A DNA stretch of 64,000 nucleotides, taken from contig NZ_JAGGKA010000010.1 of assembly GCF_017873215.1 (NCBI RefSeq), forward strand, positions 62,001 to 126,000, in the 5' to 3' direction. The translations under genes and the position numbers were made by a program. The stretch is from Clostridium tetanomorphum (GTDB lineage: Bacteria; Bacillota; Clostridia; Clostridiales; Clostridiaceae). Shown one piece after another: positions 1 through 10,166 of this stretch (within the stretch, counting starts at the first letter, position 1; each line of letters begins with the position of its first letter). The notes under the pieces were generated by a model that was not told the DNA's origin, made no database searches, and worked only from the letters and a program-made list of their open reading frames with translations.

Positions 1-1
1 T

Positions 2-748
2 GAAAATGCAGTTCAATCTATTGCTGCCAGAGCTGAAGAAGGAGCTGAAGCTGCTGGAGAAATAAATAAAAGAGCAATTAATATAAAGAATAATTTTACA
101 GAATCACAGAAAAAAGCAGTAAATATGCTTATGGCAACTAGAGAAGATTTAGGAAAGGCAATTGAAGATTCAAAAGTAGTAGAACAAATAAATGTATTGA
201 CAGAAGCAATTATGGATATAACATCTCAAACTAATCTTTTAGCTTTAAACGCAGCTATAGAAGCAGCACGAGCGGGAGAAGCAGGAAAGGGGTTTGCAGT
301 GGTAGCAGATGAGATAAGAAAACTAGCAGAAGAGTCTCAACAGGCAGTAGGAGAAATACAAAATATAACAGAGAAAGTAACAAATTCAGTGGAAAATCTA
401 TCCACAAGTTCTAATGAAGTGTTAAAATTTATGTCCGTAGAAGTTCAAAATGATTATACTACTATGTTAGATGTATCAGAAAAATACAGTAAAGATGCAA
501 ATTTTATAGATGAAATGGTAACAGAATTTAGTTCCACTTCAGAGGAATTGCTGTCATCGATTCAAGAAATGGCAAGAATTATAGAAGGAGTATCACAAGC
601 TTCAAATGAAGGGGCTAATGCTACAACTAATATTGCTTCAAAAGCTATGAATGTAACTGGAAAATCTAATGATATAATAAAACAAGTAGAAAATTCAGAG
701 GAAAGTATCCATAAATTACATATGGAAATATCTAAATTTATAATTTAA
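2..748 (+). CDS. Methyl-accepting chemotaxis protein, C-terminal signalling part (5' end outside window)
   Basis: The frame is open from the left edge, so only the last 248 residues are visible; an internal Met at base 125 is not the true start. The visible part is the long helical cytoplasmic hairpin of a chemoreceptor. The highly conserved tip ([18 protein letters not shown], then [18 protein letters not shown]) contacts CheA/CheW in chemoreceptors generally. The sensor and membrane segments lie upstream, so the ligand cannot be guessed. The gene ends 95 bases before the next gene, with a long hairpin in between. Confidence 0.93.
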   Translation, partial: ENAVQSIAARAEEGAEAAGEINKRAINIKNNFTESQKKAVNMLMATREDLGKAIEDSKVVEQINVLTEAIMDITSQTNLLALNAAIEAARAGEAGKGFAVVADEIRKLAEESQQAVGEIQNITEKVTNSVENLSTSSNEVLKFMSVEVQNDYTTMLDVSEKYSKDANFIDEMVTEFSSTSEELLSSIQEMARIIEGVSQASNEGANATTNIASKAMNVTGKSNDIIKQVENSEESIHKLHMEISKFII

Positions 749-750
749 AT

Positions 751-824
751 AAGGTGATTTTTACGTTTAAATGGAGTTTACAAAAATAATGTAGAAAAAC
801 TTTATTTAAACATAAGAATCACTT
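751..824 (+). other. Long imperfect intergenic hairpin
   Basis: Bases 751-779 pair with 796-824: about 27 pairs, one bulged G (754), one C/A mismatch (764/812), a few G-U pairs and a 16-base loop. It starts two bases after the chemoreceptor stop codon. No clear T-run follows the stem, so it is not a classical terminator. It could be a weak terminator or processing structure for the receptor transcript, or a small palindromic repeat element. Confidence 0.6.
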
Positions 825-843
825 AATATAGTGGAGGGATGAT

Positions 844-1638
844 ATGGGTAATTTAATTCATATATGTTTTTCAGCAAGTGCAAGTGGAAGTTTAAAGTAT
901 GCATTAAAGACTAATCTTATCTCTGGAAACAAGAGTATAGATTTTTTCGATGACTTATCTAATGGACCTATTTATGGTAAAGTAGATTTAGGAGATAGGA
1001 TTAATTGGTGTAAAAAACTTATTAAAGAATATAAAGCTGAATATATAGAAGATCTTAGAGAAAATTATTATAAATTTAATAAAAAACTATCAAAAATAAC
1101 TTCTGAAGATACTGTGTATTTTTGGATTGGTAATAATGCTTCAGAGTTAGTTGCTTTAATGTATACTTTGGAGAAATTAAACTTGCCTTTAGAAAATATG
1201 TATATTATTAATGTGTCACAAGTTACTTATAATCAAGGATTGATTAATGAATTTACTCCAAGAAGTGTAGGTGAAGTATCTTCAAATAGGCTTTCAGAAA
1301 TTCTTGAAACTAAAAAGAAAATAAAAAAGGAGACTTACAACTCTTTATTAAATAACTGGAATAAAATCAAAGAAGAAAAAGGAAAGCTCAGAATTTATAA
1401 AGATGGACAGGTTATAACTGTAAAGGAAGATTATTTTGATAATCAAATACTTAAATATACCCCTAAAGAATTTAGAAAGTGCGCCAGAGTTGTAGGGAAA
1501 ACCATAGGATATAGTGAAAAATCTATATCTGATTATTATATATTTTTAAGAATCCAACAACTTATTAAAAATGGATTGATAGAATATAAAGGTAATTTTA
1601 AATTAATGAGAGAAATGGAAGTGAAAATCTCTAATTAA
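844..1638 (+). CDS. DUF1835 / DUF3658-type conserved protein
   Basis: A 264-residue protein with an ATG preceded by a good GGAGG (833-837). The N-terminus (HICFSASASGSLKYAL) matches the start of DUF1835 proteins, and the C-terminal half (roughly residues 150-260) has the helical look of the accompanying DUF3658 region. These proteins are common in Firmicutes and have no established biochemical role. No signal peptide or membrane segment is seen, so it should be cytoplasmic. It stands alone, between the hairpin at 751-824 and a terminator at 1716-1753. Confidence 0.75.
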   Translation: MGNLIHICFSASASGSLKYALKTNLISGNKSIDFFDDLSNGPIYGKVDLGDRINWCKKLIKEYKAEYIEDLRENYYKFNKKLSKITSEDTVYFWIGNNASELVALMYTLEKLNLPLENMYIINVSQVTYNQGLINEFTPRSVGEVSSNRLSEILETKKKIKKETYNSLLNNWNKIKEEKGKLRIYKDGQVITVKEDYFDNQILKYTPKEFRKCARVVGKTIGYSEKSISDYYIFLRIQQLIKNGLIEYKGNFKLMREMEVKISN

Positions 1639-1715
1639 CTTTATCTTTTAATATTTAATCTTTAAAAATAATTTTATATATGAATTTAAATTTTATAATT
1701 TCCTGTAGAAGAATG

Positions 1716-1753
1716 AAAACTCCCTAGGCTGAAAAGTACTAAGGGAGTTTTTT
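1716..1753 (+). terminator. Intrinsic terminator after the DUF1835 gene
   Basis: AAAACTCCCT (1716-1725) pairs with AGGGAGTTTT (1742-1751) and is followed by more T. It separates the DUF1835 gene from the GTPase/tubulin cluster. In bases 1754-1877, between it and the first cluster gene, I see no convincing promoter hexamer pair. Confidence 0.8.
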
Positions 1754-1877
1754 AAATAAATATTCAATAATTCTTAAGAAATTCATAAGATTTTTATGAT
1801 AAAATGTAATTATAAAAGTACATTTGGATATATTTGCATTTTTAGAGAAAACTTGATACCAGGTGGAGGAAGTTATT

Positions 1878-2963
1878 ATGAATGAAGAAAAGCAATCCCA
1901 GCTAGCAGAATTAATTGATGAATTAGAAATTATACTATCTGTTAAAAATGATATTTCTACAGAGGAAATAGATAATTTTACTAAAAAATTTAATTTATTA
2001 TCTGAATATGATATAAGAAATAAGATATGTGAAATTACTAAAGATGATTCATATATAAACAACATAGATAACACGCAAGAATTTAAATTACCTGATGAAC
2101 CAGAATATAATGAGTATGTTAATAATGATAGATTAGATGAGTTAAATGAATATAAAAACCTAAAAGATAATAGTTGTGAACACATAAAAGATGATGATAA
2201 AGTTTTACATAATGATTATAAATGGAATGTAAATGAAGATTTTGTTAGTGAAGATAAAAAAGAATTAAATAAAACTATAGAGGAAGTTAATAGTAATAAA
2301 ATATATTCTTTTGATGAACAGAATATACCAGAAGTTTCATTTATAAGAGGTGAAACTAAATATGGGCAACTTTCCTTAGAATGGGGTTGGCCAGAGGAAA
2401 TAGATGAAGTGCTTATTTGTTATAGGATGGATAGATTTCCAACAGGTCCTAAAGATTTGTCAGCAACTCAATATGAGATAAAAAGATGTGCCCATGAAAA
2501 AATAGGAAGTTATAGCATTAGCAAAGTAAGTGAAGGGGACTTCTATTTTTGTGTTTACACAAAAGTCAATTTAAATGGCAAGGTATGTTATTCTCAAGGG
2601 CAAAAAAGGCTAGTAGTAAACAAAGAACCTTCAGAAATATTTTATGAAATAAAGATTAAAAGAAGCATATTTGGTAAATTGAAGTCATCAGAAATTATAG
2701 TATGGACTAAGGAAAAGGAAATGAATTTACCTCAGCTCATATTAGTAGGTAAGGTTGGTAATATGCCTTTACAAAAATCTGATGGAGAAATTATATTAAA
2801 TATTGATTATGAAGTTATTAAGAAAGATGAATGTATAAATATGGAGTTACCTAACGATATTGTGAGAGGAAATATGTATGTTAAATTATTTTTTCTTGAT
2901 GATGCTAATAGTAAACTTTTTAGAATAGTGTCTCCAGGAAAGGAAAGGTTATACTTTAAATAA
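1878..2963 (+). CDS. Beta-rich accessory protein of the GTPase cluster (long paralogue)
   Basis: The start is taken at ATG 1878 because GGAGG at 1865-1869 is ideally spaced for it; an upstream in-frame GTG (1863) overlaps that site. The 361-residue protein has a helical N-terminus (1-60), a very acidic low-complexity linker (about 60-145) and two beta-rich domains (about 150-245 and 250-361). The first beta domain carries W-G-WPEEIDEVLI, and the second begins near IFYEIKIKRSIFGKL. The same two-domain layout and motifs recur in the 215-residue protein at 17302-17949, so the two are paralogues. No catalytic motif is visible; a fibronectin-III-like fold is my guess. It is the first gene of the cluster and lies directly upstream of a zinc-ribbon GTPase, as does its paralogue. 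Confidence 0.7.
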   Translation: MNEEKQSQLAELIDELEIILSVKNDISTEEIDNFTKKFNLLSEYDIRNKICEITKDDSYINNIDNTQEFKLPDEPEYNEYVNNDRLDELNEYKNLKDNSCEHIKDDDKVLHNDYKWNVNEDFVSEDKKELNKTIEEVNSNKIYSFDEQNIPEVSFIRGETKYGQLSLEWGWPEEIDEVLICYRMDRFPTGPKDLSATQYEIKRCAHEKIGSYSISKVSEGDFYFCVYTKVNLNGKVCYSQGQKRLVVNKEPSEIFYEIKIKRSIFGKLKSSEIIVWTKEKEMNLPQLILVGKVGNMPLQKSDGEIILNIDYEVIKKDECINMELPNDIVRGNMYVKLFFLDDANSKLFRIVSPGKERLYFK

Positions 2964-3057
2964 TAAAGAATGAATAAGAAAACCTTTTTAATTTGTAATA
3001 ATGTAAATGGAGAAAAATCATCTATTAAAAATATCAACATTTGAGGAGAGAGAATTT

Positions 3058-4242
3058 ATGAATTTTAATTTTAAAAAAAAGGATTATTATATATGTCCCT
3101 ATTGTTTTTCAAAGCATGATCTAACAGAAATAGGATTTGTATGTGAAAATGAAGCAGAAAAATGTGAAAATGCAAGAACAAGAAACATAATTGGACTAAA
3201 TGATGATGATGGGAAAGGACAAATGCCAGAAAGCCAGATATGTGATAAATGTGGAGTTAGAACAACTACAAAGGTATGTCCTACTTGTAAAGAAGAACTT
3301 CCTTATTCCATTGGAAATTATGATAATCTAATATTTTCAGTAATAGGAGCAAAGGAAGCGGGTAAAAGTCATTATATTGCTGTGCTTATTGATAAAATAA
3401 TGAATGAAATAGGTTCTTCATTTAATTGTAGTCTTCAAGCTATTAATGATTCTACTATTAGTAGATATAGAACAGATTTTTACAATCCAATTTTTAGACA
3501 AAATGAAGTAATAAGAGTAACTCGTTCTGCTAAAACAGATTCATCCGTAAAGCAACCTCTTATATATACATTAACATTTAAACAAAATAGCATGTTTGGA
3601 GGATTATTTAAAAGTAATAAAAACAAAATAAGTAATGTAGTTACAATAGCCTTTTTTGACACCGCTGGAGAAGATTTGGATTCTGAGGACACAATGAAAG
3701 CAGTAAATAGATATATTTATAATTCTTCAGGAATTATATTTGTACTAGATCCACTGCAGCTGGAAAAAGTAAGAGAAATGTTACCAGAAGAAACTGTGCT
3801 ACCAGAAAGAAATACAGAAATAGAGGATTTACTTTCAAGAACTGCTAATCTCATAAGAAAAGCAAATGGAATAAAAATGAACAAACTTATAGATATACCT
3901 GTAGCAGTGGCTTTTTCTAAAATTGATGCAGTAGAATCTTTGGTAGATCCATCTAGTTCTATAAATTATGCAAGTAAGCACATAAATAATGGATACTTTG
4001 ATCTATCAGATTTTGAAGATGTAAATGGAACTATGGAATCTTTAGTTAGAAGCTGGGGTGGAGAAAATTTTGCTAATCAGTTAAGTACAAATTTTAAAGA
4101 TTATGCTTACTTTGGAATGACTGCATTGGGATGTAATCCTGAAAGCAATAAAATTACAAAATTAAGGCCTCATAGAGTAGAGGATCCTTTTTTATGGTTA
4201 TTATACAAGCATAAATTGATAAAGGCAGAAAAAGGGAAGTGA
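3058..4242 (+). CDS. Zinc-ribbon P-loop GTPase (TRAFAC double-GTPase type), cytosolic
   Basis: ATG 3058 is chosen because GAGGAGAG (3043-3050) sits just upstream; the ATG at 3007 lacks a ribosome site. The 394-residue protein starts with two zinc-ribbon-like units (Cys13/16/29/36 and Cys62/65/74/77). The GTPase core follows: Walker A GAKEAGKS (97-104), a G3-type DTAGED starting at Asp201, and a G4-like FSKID ending at Asp290. The domain resembles the family Pfam calls Double-GTPase 2 (DO-GTPase2). No membrane segment is seen. It lies 9 bases upstream of a GTPase-associated protein; the same GTPase-GAP order recurs at 18124-20558. It likely acts as a regulatory switch whose partner is the next gene; that role is inferred. 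Confidence 0.82.
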   Translation: MNFNFKKKDYYICPYCFSKHDLTEIGFVCENEAEKCENARTRNIIGLNDDDGKGQMPESQICDKCGVRTTTKVCPTCKEELPYSIGNYDNLIFSVIGAKEAGKSHYIAVLIDKIMNEIGSSFNCSLQAINDSTISRYRTDFYNPIFRQNEVIRVTRSAKTDSSVKQPLIYTLTFKQNSMFGGLFKSNKNKISNVVTIAFFDTAGEDLDSEDTMKAVNRYIYNSSGIIFVLDPLQLEKVREMLPEETVLPERNTEIEDLLSRTANLIRKANGIKMNKLIDIPVAVAFSKIDAVESLVDPSSSINYASKHINNGYFDLSDFEDVNGTMESLVRSWGGENFANQLSTNFKDYAYFGMTALGCNPESNKITKLRPHRVEDPFLWLLYKHKLIKAEKGK

Positions 4243-4251
4243 TTTAAAGTT

Positions 4252-6918
4252 ATGAAAGTCCAACAGCTTTTTTATACTTCATGTAAGAAAGGAATTTCCT
4301 CAGGTATGGGATTCCAGACCTACTCCATGTCAGAAGGAATTACACAAGAAGAAAGAAAAGAGATAGAAGCTCATTGTATATATATACCACCAGAAAATCT
4401 TCCTACACAACCAACAAAGGAGGAGATAAAAAAACTGTTTCCAGTAGCATTATCTTCTTTTAGATTAAAACATGGTAAATATTGTATTTGTCAATCTAAA
4501 TATGTAGGAAAAGATTATTCAGGAAGGTATGGAAATTATTTTTCTCATGTATTGATTTCTGATGAACCATGGCCATTTTATCCTATAGAGCTTTATGATT
4601 CTATAACTTTTAGGGACTCTTTAACTTTTGAAGAGGAAATTGCAACAGAAATAAGCCCTTTACCTCATTTAGATAAAATACATTTAGGAAATAAAATTGA
4701 TTTTATTCAAATATCAAAATTCCTAAAGGGGACAGAAATGGGTGTGAAAAGAAAAAGCTTGCAAGCTTTAATAAATAGCATTGTAACATACGAAAAAGAG
4801 GGGAAGAATATAATATTTTGGGATTGTAAAGATAATAATCCTTATTGGATTGGTGCTATACAAATGGCGCTACCTAAAAATTTAGCAAATAACTTTTCTT
4901 TTACTACATATTGCTATAGTCCTGAAAATATTAATTATACAATTTGTGCATTAGATAAAGAGGGAAGTGTATTTAGTTCAAAAAATAATCAAAAATTATA
5001 TAAATATACTGTTATTGATTTTAATGCAATCAAAGCACAAGTAACTTCTACAAGCTTTTCAAAATTAGTAGAAGTAGGATATACAGTTTCAAATGAAGTT
5101 CTTTTATCGTTTTTATCTTTTGTTCAGCAATTTGAATATAGTGTGCTAGATGAAGATATAGAAGATTGTATATGTTTATATAATATAGTGAATAAAGGCA
5201 TAGAAAGATTAAATGTTGAAAATGTTAAAAAAGCTATAAATTTTGCAAATACATATAAGTCTGAAGATGCCTTTAGTAAATTGTTTAAACAAATTACTCC
5301 TAATTTGGAAAAAATAAGTACACAAGTGGACATGAAGCTTACAGAAATAGTAACAGAATTTTTATTTAATATGGGAAGAGAAACAAAGAATGAAGAATAT
5401 ATAGAAAAAGCTTATAAATTTTTCTTCCATTCAATACATAGTCTTGTTATGGATGCAGAAGATACAGATATTAAAGAGATATTTAAATTATATAAAAGAA
5501 TCAGGGAAAAAGAAAAGTTAAGTAATGAAGAATTTATTAAGATGTCTTTAGATAAAAAGAGAATAGAAGAGTTAGATACTTATCTAGAAGGAGCTAAATC
5601 AAGACATGCTAAATTCTATCTTCAGGCAATGATAGATGATGTAATAATGTTTAATAAAGGAGAAAGTGAGACAAATAAAATAGAATTATTCAACAGGAGT
5701 TGTGAAGATGGAAAAATAAGAGATAAATTTTTAATAAAATGTATGGATATATTATTACATTCTCCAAAGGATCTGGAAGAAGTTATTTATTATTTTAAAG
5801 ATGAAGTAGAATATGTATCTGACATAATGATTAAAGAATATAAGGTGAATTCATATAAATGTAGAAGTGAATTAGCAGAAAAAACTTTATTTGAATTTTT
5901 AATTAATGAAGGAGAAAATGATAAATATTGGAGAGATAGAATTTATTCTAGTATTTGTAAAAAAACTTCAGGTATAGATTTTATATTTTATCTATTTAAA
6001 TATGAAGTAGAAAAAAATAAAGAAGATAAAACTTTTTTTACCAGGTACTGTAAAGATATTTTTAATATGTTTGTAGAATATAGAAATAAAAAGTTCTGGG
6101 ATTGTTTAGAAGCATATACCAACTTAATTGAAGAAAATCATATATCTTTAGAAGAGTATAAAAACATACTAATGTATATTTATAAAATTGCATCTTATAC
6201 AGAAGTAAATAAAAAACTTCTAGAAAAAGTTATAGTAGATTTTGAGGATAATATCCATATAGATAATGTTGATATAGTTTATGAAGATATTAAAGAAATT
6301 GAAAAACTTAAGAATAAATATAAAATAAAAACACCATGCAGTATTACAGAGCTTATATGTATTCATAAATTTACCAAAGAAGATGAATCAAAGAGTAAGA
6401 TTAAAGGATTGGGAAGCTTTAAAGGAGATTTTTCTCATATAAGTTCAAATAAGTACAAGGAATATTTAAAATGGATTCTACCTAATTTAAGTGCATATAT
6501 TAAAGACTATACTGATCATAGTAAAATAAAAAAAGCATTCTTTTGTGAGGATTATAAGGAAACTTATTATAAGTGCTATACTGATGTTATAATGAGCATT
6601 TTTAATGAAAAAAAATATAAAAATATTTTAAAGCAATGTAACAAGGAAGTTTATGAAATATTATTAGATTATATTATTTTTATATTAAAAAATGGAGTAG
6701 ATTTTGAAGAAGATATAGAGGTATATGTTGAGGATAAAATTATAAGTACATTACAAAGTGCTAGTGAAAGAAAAATGAGTATTTATGAGGAATATATATT
6801 AAAAAAAATTAAAGATGATAGAAATGAAAAGCTCATATTAAAACAATGGAAAAAAATAAAAATGAAATCCATGGAAAAAAACAAGTTGAAAAATATATTA
6901 TCATTTTTTAAGATATAA
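4252..6918 (+). CDS. GTPase-associated protein 1-like protein with long helical tail
   Basis: An 888-residue protein. Residues 1-140 begin QQLFYTSCKKGISSG and include VGKDYSGRYGNYFSHVLIS. Residues about 150-230 contain ALPKNLANNFSFTTYCYSPE. Both segments are matched in the 387-residue protein at 19395 (AGKDYTKGRNRYFTHNYI and CIPFQIRREIGFSTYMKEP). This fits the N-terminal and middle regions of proteins annotated as GTPase-associated protein 1 (GAP1). The remaining ~650 residues are helical, Lys/Glu-rich and repeat-like (possibly solenoid), and are absent from the shorter paralogue. The ATG is 9 bases after the GTPase stop codon, with a weak ribosome site (GGGAAG), so translational coupling is likely. 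Role inferred: effector or scaffold regulated by the adjacent GTPase. Confidence 0.72.
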   Translation: MKVQQLFYTSCKKGISSGMGFQTYSMSEGITQEERKEIEAHCIYIPPENLPTQPTKEEIKKLFPVALSSFRLKHGKYCICQSKYVGKDYSGRYGNYFSHVLISDEPWPFYPIELYDSITFRDSLTFEEEIATEISPLPHLDKIHLGNKIDFIQISKFLKGTEMGVKRKSLQALINSIVTYEKEGKNIIFWDCKDNNPYWIGAIQMALPKNLANNFSFTTYCYSPENINYTICALDKEGSVFSSKNNQKLYKYTVIDFNAIKAQVTSTSFSKLVEVGYTVSNEVLLSFLSFVQQFEYSVLDEDIEDCICLYNIVNKGIERLNVENVKKAINFANTYKSEDAFSKLFKQITPNLEKISTQVDMKLTEIVTEFLFNMGRETKNEEYIEKAYKFFFHSIHSLVMDAEDTDIKEIFKLYKRIREKEKLSNEEFIKMSLDKKRIEELDTYLEGAKSRHAKFYLQAMIDDVIMFNKGESETNKIELFNRSCEDGKIRDKFLIKCMDILLHSPKDLEEVIYYFKDEVEYVSDIMIKEYKVNSYKCRSELAEKTLFEFLINEGENDKYWRDRIYSSICKKTSGIDFIFYLFKYEVEKNKEDKTFFTRYCKDIFNMFVEYRNKKFWDCLEAYTNLIEENHISLEEYKNILMYIYKIASYTEVNKKLLEKVIVDFEDNIHIDNVDIVYEDIKEIEKLKNKYKIKTPCSITELICIHKFTKEDESKSKIKGLGSFKGDFSHISSNKYKEYLKWILPNLSAYIKDYTDHSKIKKAFFCEDYKETYYKCYTDVIMSIFNEKKYKNILKQCNKEVYEILLDYIIFILKNGVDFEEDIEVYVEDKIISTLQSASERKMSIYEEYILKKIKDDRNEKLILKQWKKIKMKSMEKNKLKNILSFFKI

Positions 6919-6977
6919 CAAATTTCATCCAATGTTTTTTAGGAATGCTTTGTACATTGGAGGTGATTGGAGGTAAT

Positions 6978-8375
6978 ATGTTAGATTTAGCAATAAAAAT
7001 AGTTATTCTTATTATAATAGTTATCATAATAGTTGTATTAGGATCCATAGGTATTATAAATGGAATTCTAGAAGGAATTTTTCATAGTATATATGGTTAT
7101 TTTGAAGCATTAAAGTTTAGTTTAGGTAAGGTATATCCTATGGAAAAAAGAGATAACTTTGCTGAACCAGCAGAAGAAAAATACTTTTTTTACAGACAAT
7201 ATGAAGATTTGAAAAACACTTTTACTAGTGCTGTAGGAGTTAATAGGGGAAAAGTACTCCTTATGAAAAAAAATATGTATGACAAAGACAAAGTTAATTT
7301 AAAAAAGCTAAAGGCTTACCAAATATCTTTATATTTATTTGGAAATATTTTTATAGGAATTTATGGGGGAATACATTTTTTAATTATCACTATTATTAGT
7401 ATTCCAATTTATATTTTTTATTATGTGGTTATAATTTTAAAGAAAGTAAAAAGAATAAGGGGAAGAATTTCAAATGTTTGTCCACATTGTTATAAGAAAT
7501 TTGAATTGCCTTATTATGTGTGTGTAAGTTGTGGCAGAGTTCATAAAAGATTAGTTCCAGGGGCTTATGGAATAATAAAGAGAAAATGTGCTTGTGGTGA
7601 AATTATTCCCTGCGCTTTCTTAGAAAAAACAAATAAAGTTAAAGCTATTTGTCCATCATGCTCTAGAGAAGTCCAAGTGGGAGATAATGCACCGGTATGT
7701 ATATCAGTTGTTGGCTTAAAATCCTCCGGAAAAACTTCTTTTATAATTGCTGCAATAAATTCTTTACTAAATAATATTTCAAAGGAAAAACAATGGAACA
7801 CAGAATTTATTAAGGAAAATTTTGTAGATAAAGATAATAGTAAGGTTTATAATATTTTTATAAACTCCAAAAAATTCTCGAGTAAAAAGCTATTATATAT
7901 GTATGATATAGCAGGAGAAAATTTTAATAATAAGGATAGTATAAAAAGACAGAAGTACTATAATTATGTCCATGGAGTAATATTTGTTATAGATATTTCT
8001 TCCTTGATAAATGGTGGAGAAATTAATAAGAGGCAAATAGGAAGTAAAGGTATCTCAGAAATAAATGATTTACTTGATAGATTTATATTTACTTTAAGAG
8101 AAATTCGTGAAATTAAATTTGAAGAGAGTATAGATGTACCTATAGCAATATTAATAAATAAGATGGATTGTGTAGAGATAAAGGATAATGTTGAAGATTT
8201 TTTAAATAAAGTAGGAGGAGAAATGATAATAAGAAAGTTAGGATATAATTTTGAAAATTACAGGGTATTTCCCTGCGTTTCAAAAGGAAATTATAGTAAT
8301 GAAGAAACAGATATTAACTATGTAGAAGAACCAGTAAAATGGATTTTAGGTGAAGCTAATAATGAGCTTAAGTAA
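6978..8375 (+). CDS. Membrane-anchored zinc-ribbon GTPase
   Basis: ATG 6978 has GGAGGT at 6969-6974; an upstream ATG (6945) lacks a site. The 465-residue protein has a hydrophobic segment at about residues 3-30 and a second hydrophobic region at about 115-155 (probably a hairpin of two spans). Cys-rich zinc ribbons follow (CPHC, CVSC, CACG, CPSC). The GTPase core has Walker A GLKSSGKT (from residue 246), DIAGEN (from 310) and NKMD (394-397). It belongs to the same superfamily as the proteins at 3058 and 18124 but is tethered to the membrane and has canonical NKxD. Its stop codon is 22 bases before the TTG start chosen for the vWA gene. Likely role: the membrane-proximal switch linking the outward-facing vWA proteins to cytosolic partners (inferred). 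Confidence 0.8.
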   Translation: MLDLAIKIVILIIIVIIIVVLGSIGIINGILEGIFHSIYGYFEALKFSLGKVYPMEKRDNFAEPAEEKYFFYRQYEDLKNTFTSAVGVNRGKVLLMKKNMYDKDKVNLKKLKAYQISLYLFGNIFIGIYGGIHFLIITIISIPIYIFYYVVIILKKVKRIRGRISNVCPHCYKKFELPYYVCVSCGRVHKRLVPGAYGIIKRKCACGEIIPCAFLEKTNKVKAICPSCSREVQVGDNAPVCISVVGLKSSGKTSFIIAAINSLLNNISKEKQWNTEFIKENFVDKDNSKVYNIFINSKKFSSKKLLYMYDIAGENFNNKDSIKRQKYYNYVHGVIFVIDISSLINGGEINKRQIGSKGISEINDLLDRFIFTLREIREIKFEESIDVPIAILINKMDCVEIKDNVEDFLNKVGGEMIIRKLGYNFENYRVFPCVSKGNYSNEETDINYVEEPVKWILGEANNELK

Positions 8376-8397
8376 AGCTGTAAGGGGTGTTAACATT

Positions 8398-10143
8398 TTG
8401 AAGTATAAGAGTAAATTAAATTTAATAATAATAATTATGTTTTTATTTCAAATATTATCTACTTCATTTATATCTGTTAAGGCTGCGGAAATATCTTCAA
8501 ATTTAGATGTAATTTTTGTTCTCGATGCCAGTGGTTCAATGAAAAAAAGTGATCCTGAAGATATAAGAATAGAAGCGATAAAAATGTTTTTAGATATGGC
8601 ACAGACTAAAGGAAATAAAGTAGGACTTGTAGCCTATTCTGATAATATAGTAAGAGAACATAATTTAAATAATATAGATTCAGATAATGATAAAAATAGA
8701 ATAAAAAACATGGCATCTAATATTCCTTTTGGACAAAAAACTGATACAGGAGCAGGTTTGTTAGAAGGCGTAAAGTTATTAGATAGTGAACATAACAAAT
8801 CTCATAGGCCTGTAATAGTACTTTTATCTGATGGGAAAAATGATCCTTTAAGAAATAATAGTGAATCCTTAAATGATTTAAATAAAGCAATAGATATATG
8901 TAAAGAAAAGGGATATCCAGTATATACTATAGGACTAAATTATGATGGTACTGTGGATAAAGCTCAACTAAGTCAAATATCAACTGGAACAAAGGGAAAG
9001 AACTATATAACAAATAGTGCAGCGGATATACCTAAAATCCTTACAGATATCTATGCAGATAATTCAAAATTAAAGGTACAAGATAAAGGAACTTTAAAAT
9101 TAAATGGAAGTTTTCAAGAGATGAAAATTAATATTCCCAATTCAAATGTATTAGAAGCAAATGTAGCGATGATTTCAGATAAACCAGTAGAAGTTAAACT
9201 TATCAATCCTAAAGGAGAAGAGAGTAAAATACCTTCTTCAAATGCTATACTTACTTCTTCAAAGAAATATTCAATGTTAAAGATTATGAAGCCTCAGGTA
9301 GGAGATTGGACATTAAAAGTAAAAGGGGTAAGTGGAAGTGATATAAAGGTAAGTTATGTATTTAATTATGATATTCAGCTAGAGGGAAAGTTTACTCCAA
9401 GTAATGGTAAAGAAGGAGATAAAGTAAATATAGAATCTTACTTTGTAAATAATGGAGAAAAAGTTTCAGATAAGGAACTTTACAATGGCGTAAAAGGAAG
9501 ATTAATTGTAAAGAGTTTAAAAGATGATTCTACAAAAGAAGTACCTTTAACTGTTGAAGGAACTAAATTTATAGGAGAATATACAATTCCAGACAAGGGG
9601 AAATATGAACTTAAAGTAAGAGTGGATGGAAATAGTTTTTATAGAGAAAGTGCGCCTGTAGTTATGGGAGGAACAAAGGCTACTCCTACGGTTAATGATA
9701 CTCCTAAGGAAAGTGTTGTAAAAAAACCTTTATTTTTAGGAATAATTGGAGCAGTAGTTTTGGCTATAACTTCTGCCATAATAATTATTATTACTAAAAA
9801 GAAGCGAGTGCGTGGATTTGGACGTGTAGAAATTAATATTAAAGATGAAAATACTAATGAAATATTACCTCCTCAATTTAGAAGTTTAAAAGGATATCAA
9901 GGTAGTTTTTCTTTATTTGAAGTATTAGGACTTAAAGAAGAATATGAAGAAACAGAAGGTATAAGATTTATATTTAGAAATGATGACAGTATAGAAGTTA
10001 TCAATAAATCAGAATGTACTATTCAAAAATCAGGAAGAAAGTTAAATAAAGATTCTAATATAAGACTTTACAATGGAAATAAAATAACAATGCAGTTAAA
10101 TAAAATATCAAAAAGTATAACTATGGAGTTTTATTCTAAATAG
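8398..10143 (+). CDS. Exported, membrane-anchored vWA (MIDAS) protein with cytosolic beta-rich tail
   Basis: Start chosen as TTG 8398, eight bases after AGGGGTG (8383-8389); this gives a compact signal peptide (KYKSK, then a hydrophobic core, cleavage near VKA-AE). ATG 8362, overlapping the upstream gene, is the alternative. The 581-residue protein has a vWA domain with a complete MIDAS set: D43-A-S-G-S47, a Thr in DTGAG (about 117), and D145 in LSDGKND. Beta-rich extracytoplasmic modules follow, then a transmembrane helix (about 444-466) followed by KKK, placing the last ~110 residues in the cytosol. That tail (SECTIQKSGRKL then IRLYNGNKITM) vaguely resembles an FHA-type beta sandwich; I cannot confirm it. 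It precedes the tubulin-like gene by 23 bases. Confidence 0.85.
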   Translation: MKYKSKLNLIIIIMFLFQILSTSFISVKAAEISSNLDVIFVLDASGSMKKSDPEDIRIEAIKMFLDMAQTKGNKVGLVAYSDNIVREHNLNNIDSDNDKNRIKNMASNIPFGQKTDTGAGLLEGVKLLDSEHNKSHRPVIVLLSDGKNDPLRNNSESLNDLNKAIDICKEKGYPVYTIGLNYDGTVDKAQLSQISTGTKGKNYITNSAADIPKILTDIYADNSKLKVQDKGTLKLNGSFQEMKINIPNSNVLEANVAMISDKPVEVKLINPKGEESKIPSSNAILTSSKKYSMLKIMKPQVGDWTLKVKGVSGSDIKVSYVFNYDIQLEGKFTPSNGKEGDKVNIESYFVNNGEKVSDKELYNGVKGRLIVKSLKDDSTKEVPLTVEGTKFIGEYTIPDKGKYELKVRVDGNSFYRESAPVVMGGTKATPTVNDTPKESVVKKPLFLGIIGAVVLAITSAIIIIITKKKRVRGFGRVEINIKDENTNEILPPQFRSLKGYQGSFSLFEVLGLKEEYEETEGIRFIFRNDDSIEVINKSECTIQKSGRKLNKDSNIRLYNGNKITMQLNKISKSITMEFYSK

Positions 10144-10166
10144 GTTATAGAAAATGGAGGGTTTTT

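Noticed and set aside
1739-2185. 148-codon minus-strand open frame overlapping the first cluster gene.
   Set aside because: Overlaps the terminator at 1716-1753 and the clearly coding plus strand; composition is that of an antisense shadow.
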